Source: Basidiobolus meristosporus CBS 931.73
Lineage: Eukaryota; Basidiobolomycota; Basidiobolomycetes; Basidiobolales; Basidiobolaceae
NCBI GenBank assembly: GCA_002104905.1
Contig: MCFE01000086.1
Coordinates: forward strand, 62,001 to 126,000
Length of the DNA stretch: 64,000 bases
Direction of reading: 5' to 3'
The first letter of the stretch is position 1; each line of letters begins with the position of its first letter. Shown piece after piece: positions 53,084 through 61,932 of the stretch. Under the pieces are notes generated by a model. It searched no databases and was not told the origin of the DNA. It saw nothing but the letters and a program-made list of their open reading frames with translations. The translations under genes and the position numbers were made by a program.

Positions 53084-53680
53084 ATGATGTCTACTGGGGA
53101 GCTCCCCCTCGAGACATACCCGTGTCTCTCATTTCTGACTGGTAGTGACATGTCGATATCCGATTTTGTTACGCAGATGGTAAATCAGATGTGGAGCTGG
53201 AGAATTACAGGCAGTCAGATAACTGAACCAAGTCCAGTTTTTCGGAACTTTTGCCGAACTATCATCACTCGGAGTGATGCCAGCCCAGTGAATGTCCTTC
53301 TTGCTCTAAAATATTTCCAGAAATTCGGCAAATGCACAGTCACGAAGGGTGGAAATGAGTACTCAGAAGCCAACCATTTTGTTGTGGCACTAATGCTCTC
53401 GCACAAGATGCTCGAGGATTGCACTTATTCTAACGAAACGTGGTCTCAGATCACCGGGATTCCATGTTTGGAGCTGAATCTTCTCGAAAAGAATCTCCTG
53501 AAGCTTCTGGAGTACGATGTTCATGTAAGCCAGGAGGAATTCACCCAGTGGATCCTCTACGTTGAGCAGTATGTGCGACATCGCGAGCCACACCAATCGA
53601 CCAGATCCCCTAGAAAATATCCCTCGTTTTCTACCGCAATACTATCATCATGGACCAGGGTTTTTCAGAAAACGTGCTGA
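53084..53680 (+). CDS. Pho85-type cyclin (PCL1/2-like)
   Basis: Single-exon gene for a 198-residue protein that is little more than one cyclin box. Fungal PCL cyclins activate a Pho85-type kinase in cell-cycle entry, polarity and nutrient signalling. Seen here: FVTQMVNQMW (about residues 24-33), SPVNVLLALKYFQKF (first helices), EANHFVVALMLSHKMLED, CTYSNETWSQITGIPCLELN, LLEKNLLKLLEYDVHVS and FTQWILYVEQYV. The pattern ALMLSxKxLED.TY.N.TW...GI...E.N..E is that of PCL cyclins rather than PHO80 itself. The upstream part of the open frame (from 52,886) contains the TATA box and is not used. Two Met codons lie in tandem at 53,084 and 53,087. Confidence 0.85.
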   Translation: MMSTGELPLETYPCLSFLTGSDMSISDFVTQMVNQMWSWRITGSQITEPSPVFRNFCRTIITRSDASPVNVLLALKYFQKFGKCTVTKGGNEYSEANHFVVALMLSHKMLEDCTYSNETWSQITGIPCLELNLLEKNLLKLLEYDVHVSQEEFTQWILYVEQYVRHREPHQSTRSPRKYPSFSTAILSSWTRVFQKTC

Positions 53681-54182
53681 ATAGTGAGTCACAAGAGACC
53701 TTCAATAGAATATGTACAAACACCGCATCATTGATACACCCCCTTTTCATTTGGCCCTGGTTTACGGACACTCTTTGGAACCCATACTAGCCTCTCTACT
53801 GGACGTCCTTTTCAACTCTGTAACATGCCATGCCCCATTACCCTTATGACCTTAAGTACCATTGATTCGAACCTCGCAACCCACATTATCCAATCTTCTC
53901 TCAGTACTGGCCAGTAACACTTCACAGTAGTAGTAGACAAATAGAAATTAAAATCATGTAAAGCACACAACATCTTCTGTTCCATAACACTAAGAGTATG
54001 AGTCGGACCACCGCTCTCTTGTATCGTCAATCCGCTTCAAGTAAAGCTTCTTTAATATGTCTCCACCGATAGGCTGTTGAGACAATCTTTCATGGCCAAT
54101 TTTTTTCCGATGATCCTAAGCCACATTCGATCGGTTTTTAAATCTATCCATGGAATGGAGGTTTTTTCATTAGACCTTGGCC
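53681..54182. other. Intergenic cyclin-PPM1
   Basis: Half a kilobase with no supported gene; a minus-strand open stretch at 53,812-54,030 has no motif. It contains short upstream reading frames just before the PPM1 start (54,150-54,173 and 54,155-54,202). Confidence 0.5.
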
Positions 54183-55671
54183 ATGTCATTCGGCACCAGT
54201 AGACCCAACCGGAATATAAGCAACGATGAGGCAGTGCGAGGAACGAACGACGATGCGACCATCAGTAAACTGTAGTGTCATCCCAATTTCCACCAGCACT
54301 TATTGTAAGCAGAAACCTGTGTATTCACCGCATTTTGTATCCTCACATCTAGCTCGGCTGTCAATCTGGGTTATTTAGAAGATAAGTTTGCTAGGTATTT
54401 CGTCAAACGCGGGACACGTAGACCACCTATCATCAATCGGGGTAAACCACTTGACGGCTGAACTTCACTTTTGAACCTGCCCAAAAGCTAACCAGGCAAT
54501 TCTCTCGAACCCTCGATTTCGGTCGCGCCCTCGCAGGAAGCTTTGTTCGGACGCGTTTTTTAGATAGTTTGCTTCAACTCTTCATAGACAGCTCCACCGA
54601 AAAGAAACAGGTTGTTTCCTTGGGAGCGGGGTCTGACACCAGATACTTCCTACTCAAAGTAATGTTCTACTTGGCTCCGAAGCCAGCTGTTCCCTTGTTG
54701 CGGAAAGCTTGGAATGCTGACACCGTCTGATAGGAAGCCAAGCAAAACCCCCATCTCTATATTGAAATAGATTTTCCGGAAGTAACTTCGAGGAAATTGG
54801 CTACCATCTACAAGAACCCCGAACTGAAGAGGCTTCTCCCTGAAGATGCCAAACTTGGTCAGTAAAAAGAGTGCACTAATGTATTTCTGGTGGCTTATGC
54901 GAAAGAAACGTACAGGAAACGGCGGCACGGAACTGTACTCTAGTGATTACATATTACTCTCTGGCGATTTACGACGTTTCACGGAAGACCTAGTTCCCCG
55001 TCTGCAAGAGTTAGGATGCGATTTTAGGTACGAGCTACGAGCGACTCTGCCAGCAAGAGTAACCCAGTGCTAAACGCGATCTGTTGACCCTCAGCCTTCC
55101 AACAATGTTCCTTTCTGAGTGCGTACTCATATACCTGGACCCCATTTACTCGGACAAGATAGTTCTGTGGGCCGTCGAGAGCGCCCCAAAGAGCATGTTT
55201 GTCACCTACGAGCAGATACTGCCCGACGATCCATTTGGCCAGATGATGATTCGTAATTTGGAGGTAGTGTGAGGTCTGTCCGAATCTTCGTCGACATCTT
55301 CTCAATCCAGTTTGCTAGCTACGTGACATCAAGCTGCGTGGACTTCATGCATATCCCGACCTAGCTAGCCAGGAGGAGCGGTACTTACAAAAGGGATGGA
55401 GATTTGCCAAAGCCCTAGACATCCAAGAGCTTCATGAACATTACATAAGTTCAAGCGAAAAGGCCAGGTAGTATCCGCATCGAACCGGACCTTTCAAAAG
55501 TGCACCGACTAACGGATTGATCAACGCAGGATTGCCAAGCTGGAATTTTTGGATGAACTGGAGGAATGGAATCTACTTGCCAAGCATTACTGCATTGCAT
55601 ATGCCCTCACCTTCCCTGAAGAGTCTAAGGAACAGTCACCGTTCAAGGACATATGCTTCCAAAAGCTCTGA
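54183..55671 (+). CDS. PPM1: Leucine carboxyl methyltransferase 1 (PPM1/LCMT1)
   Basis: Methylates the C-terminal Leu of the PP2A catalytic subunit with S-adenosylmethionine, controlling PP2A holoenzyme assembly. Eight exons: 54,183-54,271; 54,353-54,441; 54,537-54,658; 54,734-54,857; 54,916-55,027; 55,095-55,263; 55,334-55,467; 55,530-55,671; 326 residues, the usual length. Motifs in order: NDEAVRGTNDDATISKLSAV, GYLEDKFARYF, RRPPIINRGSFVRTRFLD, VVSLGAGSDTRYFLL (SAM site), YIEIDFPEVTSRK, LLSGDLRRF, LPTMFLSECVLIYLDP, FVTYEQILPDDPFGQMMIRN, RGLHAYPDLASQEERYL, GWRFAKALDI, EEWNLLAKHYCIAYA. All residues expected for SAM and PP2A-tail binding appear present. All introns are GT-AG and phase-consistent. 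Confidence 0.95.
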
Positions 55672-57147
55672 TTGCTCCACTTTCGATCACACCACCCTGT
55701 GTCTAGCTAGGAACCCTTAGCATCTTTACCTCTCATCCATTTTGGATTTTGTGTGCACCAATGAATCAGAATTGACCAACCATCCTCTTGACAACCATGT
55801 ACATTTAAAGTGTCAATCCCATTCATCTTACCCCACATCAGCGTAAACCCTTGCTTTTTATTTGTTCACGAGGGCATGGGACGGCTACGGACCAGCAACC
55901 GCAGTCCTGGAGCTGGTAAACGACACAGCCACAGGACACCTGTGAGTGATTGAATGAGTCGGATATAGCAATCCAAGAAACCCAATGTTGCATAACTTAA
56001 TACATTAATACTTGGTGTGTGGAATGAACGTTAATCTTGCTCGCATGTGGACCCTGCCTCCATCTCCTCCCCACGCCCCATTATGGCAACAGACGTTCTA
56101 TTACTAAAACGACCTGAATCACCATGAGACATTCAGCTGATTGATGGCCGTCCAGATAACTTGAGTCAACAATATTCTGGGTAGATGAAAAATGAGGCGG
56201 CTGAGGCATCTAATCACCATCACCCCTGCTGATTGGGCCAACTCCTGTTTGAAAGCTTACACCTACTGTTACACTGGACCAGAGAGGGATTGCCCTTCGG
56301 GTATAAATAGCAGCGGGCACTCCCTGGCATCCTTGGGTTTCCGGAGTGTCTCCCCCAAGACGAAGGATGTCTTGCTCCTTGATCACGATCAACCTACGGT
56401 GCTAGGTTGTTCAAGAATACGTCTTAGGCAGTTTGCGAACTCCCTCTAGACCAGTCTGAACCTCACTGCGTAGTGAGTGGTGTTGTTTGCGCAACATCGA
56501 GAAAGCCATATTGTTGGCGTCCCTGAAGAAGAGTACCTGCGAGAGGTATGTCTTTCCCCAGAAGTTTATGAAGCTGCACATGGTGTGCACATGTTCGTCC
56601 CAGGAATCTAGCAGTCATTGCTAATGATGGAAAACCCCTAAGTAAGGCGGTTTGAAAGAAGTTCTCCTAGTCACAGGATCCCAGAAGGTCGTTGGTTAGT
56701 ACTCAACGACGGAAGATTTGTTATTTGCCTCCATTGAGGGAGGTTCAGAGAATCACCGACCGTGATTCAGTTTGTCTCGAAATGATGTTGTAGTCGTGGT
56801 GGCGGTCAGCTCTCTCGATTACCTCTGGTTGATTTATTCGCTGCTACCTAATAAATCGCTGCTACCAGACAAGCCGTGCTTGATATTTGTTTTTATTAGT
56901 GTAGTATGGTTGAAGGTGAAGTGGGCAGGGGCGAGGTGATACACACTAGAGGTGGGCTGGCAGAACAGGTGGGTCAAAAACCAGAAGGAAATGATGACCA
57001 AGCGAGTATTTCAAAAATGGCCTTTATACTTTCAATACACATATACACAACTCTTACACTTCCTGTTAACTACATGAACTTTGGATGCACAGGAACATTC
57101 AAGCCTCGTCAAAAGTGAGGCCGTAGCAAAATTGGATTTAGGAATAT
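55672..57147. other. Convergent intergenic region, no supported gene
   Basis: Nearly 1.5 kb between the 3' ends of PPM1 (+) and the unrecognised gene (-). Open stretches (56,192-56,449 plus; 56,906-57,118 plus) show no motif or splice structure that I can defend. No tRNA or other RNA gene was recognised. Confidence 0.5.
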
Positions 57148-58876
57148 CTACAAAGAAACCTGGTCCCTGATAAACTCCACCATCTCCGAGATATCGGAGA
57201 AGATGGAGAGAGTCGACTGTTTGGTGTACAAGAGCGTTTCTCGGTTCAGCATGTTGTCACCATCGGTCCACTTTTGCGTGATAGCCTCGAAGTCCTCTGT
57301 AAAGAGCTCAATCGAGTCAAGGAATTTTCTCTGTAACTGTACGAGGGTTAATATACTGGATGGCGAAGCCCATTATGTCAATTGTGCTCTACCTCGACTG
57401 TCGCTACATCCAGGCCAACGCTGCTTTTCGATATAAGCTTGCTTTGGAGGTTCAGCATACGGAATACAAATATGGACTCGAGCTTCATTCTTTCGAAATT
57501 CCAATGTCGCCGAATTAGTTAATCTGCCATGTGCATCCAGCATAATCCAGGGAACTTACATTAATCCAGCAATACCTGGCTTTCCGTTTGACACGGATTG
57601 TTCAAATGCTTCGCCAAACAGCCGCTTGATGGTAGAGGCGGAGGTGGCCAGCTCTTCGTAGGAAGGCTCTTCAGTCTGCATTTGCGTGTTTAATAAACGA
57701 ACCATCTCCACAATATATCATGTCCTCTTACCTCAATCTGATCGAAATGCGTCAGGCTGCTGAACAGCGTGTTGACAGCATCCAGTGGTTGATCCTCGGA
57801 CTTCTCTTTTGCACTTGGTAGGCCCAGAGGTAGGGCATTTTTTCCAGAAAGAAGTTCTTCCTCTACATCGTTTTCAGCTCCAGTGACTGCAGGAGAATTA
57901 TCAACGGCAGCCGATGTTGAGAGATGCTCGATTAGGGAGGTGTGTGTTTGAGGCAATTGCAGTCGTATAATAAGGCTTTTTTCCTGAGGATGAGATATGA
58001 TCTTGAGCCGTACAATAAGCTGCTTTTTGAGCGTTGTTTTCCGGGTGCATTTGGGCTTGACTAAATCAAGGATCTGTGGAGTCCCAAGCTCCGGAGTGCT
58101 TGACCGGGATCTTAGTAACTTCAGGGCTGGTTCGCGTATGTTGCCTTCTATTTCGACATCATCGACAATGATTGTATCCTCTTCCTCGTGCTCTATTTGA
58201 AAAGCTTCCTTCACTTGCTGTCTGTGTATAGCTCGCTTGATTTCTATGGGAGCTGAGCCTAGGAGCACTTCATCCTCATCCCAGGAGTCAATCGACATGC
58301 TGCTAGCGCTTACCGACTCCGTATCACTATCTTCTGAGGTAGTTGATGCCATCTGATATCCATGGTATGGTATTTGCTTTCCTGAACCTGTAGGGCGCAT
58401 CTTCCAAGAGCAATACAGCTTTCCTCCGGTTCTTCTACTTTTCGTAGGGGAGAGAGATTTTCCACCCGTCGCTTGGCGGGGTCTTTTGCTGCCTGCGGCT
58501 TTACTCGCGAAAGGATTTGATACAAGCGAGAATCGTGAGTTGGGAGTAGAATTGGAGTTGGAACGAGGGCTGCTAAGAGAATCTTCAACGCTTTGGGAGG
58601 AGATTGGGCTTGAGGTTGAGGTGTAAGGGGAGGTCTATTTTTGTGCCACTGGATTAATACGAGCGCTAAAAAGGATAAAAATAAATAATAGGCTCCTACT
58701 TTACTCGCACAGGAATCGTATCCGGAATTACTAATAGAACTTGGGTGGCTTTCTAGACAATGGTTCGTTATGTGTTGGGTCTGAACAAAGGAACCATACT
58801 CGACTATGTTTCCGGGGGCAAAGTAACTTATAAAATCCTTTAGCTTAGATATACGCGTATCGATTTCAGAAGACAT
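57148..58876 (-). CDS. Unrecognised 493-residue protein
   Basis: Five exons on the minus strand: 58,876-58,700; 58,634-57,732; 57,675-57,560; 57,489-57,393; 57,336-57,148. I do not recognise the family. Residues 1-59 include KLKDFISYFAPGNIVEYGSF; then a Ser/Pro-rich basic region (SPRSNSNSTPNSRFSLVSNP, KRPRQATGGKSLSPTKSRR, a plausible nuclear signal); then an acidic Ser-rich stretch (TSEDSDTESVSASSMSIDSW); KTTLKKQLIVRLKI; and a helical C-terminal third (EEPSYEELATSASTIKRLFG, MKLESIFVFRMLNLQSKLIS, LQRKFLDSIELFTEDFEAIT, LSIFSDISEMVEFIRDQVSL), likely coiled coil. Frame through exon 2 is fixed by phase; the acceptor of intron 3 (57,490) is the weakest point. Probably nuclear. Confidence 0.75.
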
Positions 58877-59861
58877 CTAGCGGGGGTGATATCATGGGGT
58901 TTTTTCCGGGAGGAATGGAGATTTGAAGCTAGGAGGCGGGCTCTAACTCGCTTAGTTGCGAAGTAAACAAGAATAGTAGAACTTTATGAGAAAGTCTCAA
59001 TAAGGTTGGGTAGCAAGGGAATATTGGACTGGCTACGACACTTGAATAGGCAATATATGGGCTAGGGTTCAAGTGTGCGACAGATTCTCAATTAGAATAA
59101 ACGAAACTACCAGTAGATATTTAGAATGGATTTTTTTACTCGCGGAGTGCCAGTCGAACACTCGTGGTAAAGTTGCTAGCTCTGTTCAATACAGGTTCGG
59201 GATGACCGGTCGGCCAATGAACTGTGGTTGGGTTTTTTTTCAAAGTCGATCAGCTTTAATCAGGAATGGAAGCGCTCCAATGATCATTCCATCTGTCAGA
59301 CACCAATAGAACACTCAGCTATTAATAGCATCCATCCCCAACATCAAGACGAATACGGTAATCAGTGAAGCAGACGAGTCGATTAGCTTTACGCTTCGAC
59401 GTTGCAAGACAGGCGGTTGTTAGCTTGATAAATACTAGATCAACCGAGAGCTGGAGGTGAGTTTAAAAGCCTATGTCTAGCTAGAACGATTCTCATTGCA
59501 TGCAGTACGTACGTGCCGTAAATCTCGATCAGTATGACGCCAATCAAAATCGTTGAGAAGGTTGGCAAGGGAACTCTATCTGGTCAGGCGATGATCTCTC
59601 AATAGCCTCAGTACTCACCTCGGCCCTCCCTGATCTACGCGCAGTGACTACTGATTACTGCGTCTCGCGCCTTGTTAATCATATGAGCCAGACAACAGTT
59701 TCAAACCAAGTCTCACAAGGCTTCGTTTTAATAAATGGGTTATCAAACTGCTCACGGAGGCGACTGCAATCATCAGTTCAATATGGATGCTTTTGAGGGT
59801 TTATAAAGTACACGTTGGGTGAGATAAACAAAGAAAAAGTCATTTGGATTGATACTGCGGA
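58877..59861. other. Intergenic, promoter side of the 493-residue gene
   Basis: About 985 bp between the start of the unrecognised gene and the 3' end of DUG3. No gene or RNA seen. An open stretch at 59,073-59,309 (plus) lacks any motif. Confidence 0.5.
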
Positions 59862-61457
59862 TCACTTTTTGAAATCGTAAACGCATGAAAGATCGACAGC
59901 TTTCGATCTGCAGTGGGGATTGTAGTTTTCGTCTTTGATGGGGTAAAGAAGCACATTGAAGCGAGGCGTAATTACCACCAGCGTATTGGTAGGGATCGTA
60001 ATCCAGTCTGCTTGTTCAAAGGTGAGCGGCTCTAAAGACAGAGAAAGCAAGGCTCAATCCCACTGTCGAAACACTCCAATAATAAAAAATACGACGGTAC
60101 CTGATGCCACTACTACTATGTCCTCTCTCTTATCAGCCTTGATCTACATGTGGATTGAAGTTGTCATTTAGCAATCAAGTATACCCATGTACCACTGGAT
60201 GATTTGAAATGAAGCGATGACTTGCCATGCGATAGTGGCCAGGCTTGTAGGACTCGAAGCGCGTTCCTGCAAAAACAGTCAAAACTCAGTAAGAGGTGCG
60301 AGGTCTGATAAGGACAGCAGACCCCCTACCTGAAGAGAAATACAAGGATGCCGCTTCTTGGGTTGCCGAGCTAATATATCTCGTGCATATAACAGTTTTC
60401 CCATCTGTTACCGCAAAATTCATCAACGAGGGCTATGAAATCCCCATTGTGTGAGTGAAAAAATCATGCTGCGACGTTAGCTGACGCTATATACCTCCGT
60501 GACTCCGACCTCAGCAGTCCACCCATTGAGCAAAGCAATGGTTTGAAGCATAGCCTTCTTCAATTCTTCGGGGGTGTGGCGAGGACTCTTCGGATCCTCC
60601 AGCTTAACAGACGTGAGTATACCATTCATAAAGGACACTCAAGATTTATCTTTACCTGGTTCAAAAAGAGGGCAAAAGCGCACTCGGAGTCGGTAGTTCC
60701 TTGCACGAAAGTGAACAATTCGTCCGATAGAGTGGCCAGTAGCTTTCTTCTTATCTAATAGAAAGGTGAGCATAGGGACAACAGTGAACACAAGATGCAT
60801 TGCACCCAACCTTATCAAATCCTGACACATTTCCATTATGCATCCACATTAAATTGCCGTACTGCCAAGGATGACCTAAAAACATTCCAGTTCAGCTCTA
60901 AAATCCGTCATACTCGGGCATCTAAAGACTCACAGTTTGCTTCGGAGGCCAGACCAGCAGTGGAGGCTCGGACATGCGCAAAGACTAAAGGGCTTTTGAT
61001 TTTCTCGGCTAACCGAGTCAGGTTGACATTGTTCCAGGCAGGCAATGTCGAGGTGAATATACAAGGACTTTCGTCGCGTTCCGACTCGTACCAACCTACA
61101 AGAAGGAAGCGGGGTGAGCGGGAGACTGCTTCATATGAAAGCACATTTATTCTAAACCAACGAACCGACGCCAAACCCATCACCTAAGCAAAAATCAAAA
61201 AGGTTAAAAGCGGTGGCAATTATTGAAGTGCGTTGGCCAACTTTGTACCGTTTAATGGTCTTCTGGTGTCCAATCTCAACCGAGAATCATAAGACTGATT
61301 AATTATTGAATGCGCTGGACGCGTCAAGAGCTTCGAAATTTAGAGAGGGAAAGACCAAAGGGGTTAATGCCGTCTAGCATTTGGGGATTCAGACGAGTGC
61401 ACCTACATCAGCTATTAAAACTGGAGACTTTCCCTTATACAGCAGAAAACGACACAT
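59862..61457 (-). CDS. DUG3: DUG3-type glutamine amidotransferase
   Basis: Class II (Ntn) glutamine amidotransferase of the DUG2-DUG3 complex, which in yeast degrades glutathione in the cytosol. Eleven exons, 313 residues: 61,457-61,407; 61,330-61,249; 61,183-61,166; 61,095-60,934; 60,875-60,811; 60,754-60,656; 60,602-60,495; 60,432-60,330; 60,266-60,226; 60,143-60,101; 60,031-59,862. MCRFLLYKG gives the nucleophile Cys2. Then LLTRPAHSIINQSYDSRLRL, NGDGFGVGWYES, PCIFTSTLPAWNNVNL, AEKIKSPLVFAHVRAST, NCHPWQYGNLMWMHNG, FVQGTTDSECAFALFL, SLMNFAVTDGKTVICTRY, SGTRFESYKPGHYRM, VVVASEPLTFEQADWITIP. Exon 3 is only 18 nt; intron 9 is GC-AG (GCAAGT donor). The GNTDSE motif common in the family reads GTTDSE. 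Confidence 0.93.
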
Positions 61458-61932
61458 CGAGCTGATAAGTAGGATATACCAGAACTTCGCTTCAACGATT
61501 CTTCACAACCCATCAAATGTGACGATAAACCAATTCGATACAAAAAAAAATTACCATTTTAGGAACATCAAGGGGATATAGAAGGGGCACATATCAACGA
61601 GGTGGATAATAAATAATATAGTAGCTATACAGCGGGTAGTTGTAAATATCAACACACAATTGTGTGATTGTGTACGAGGCTCTTGGAACGAGTTCATTGG
61701 AGCCTTGTGTTTCGATGCTAGGTTAGATTGATCAGGACAGAGGTTGATGTTTGAGGAGATGAGTGATTACCATGTTCATTTACCGGGTGACAGCAATCCT
61801 CAATAGCAAGACTCTTCCTGGTGTGGGGGCAAAACAGGTGGGACGTGAAAACTGGGTGTATGTAAGCTACATAATATCCATATGCGCAAAGGGCAGATCA
61901 CCAATCCCCATACCAGCCTACATCCGGGTCTG
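61458..61932. other. Intergenic DUG3-MAPKKK
   Basis: 475 bp: promoter of DUG3 and 3' end of the kinase gene, both on the minus strand. No gene seen. An A-tract (61,540-61,550) lies upstream of DUG3. No upstream ATG lies in the 45 nt before the DUG3 start. Confidence 0.5.

Noticed and set aside
53084-53680. Naming the cyclin PHO80
   Set aside because: The motif set (ALMLSxKxLED, TY.N.TW, GI...E.N) fits PCL1/2-type cyclins better; PHO80-type boxes read differently around the same helices.
53866-53890. GGTTCGAATC-like motif on the minus strand suggesting a tRNA T-arm
   Set aside because: The flanking bases do not pair into a T-stem and no acceptor, D or anticodon arm can be drawn around it.
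56192-56449. 85-codon plus-strand open stretch after PPM1
   Set aside because: No recognisable motif, no promoter or splice support; length is expected by chance in DNA of this composition.
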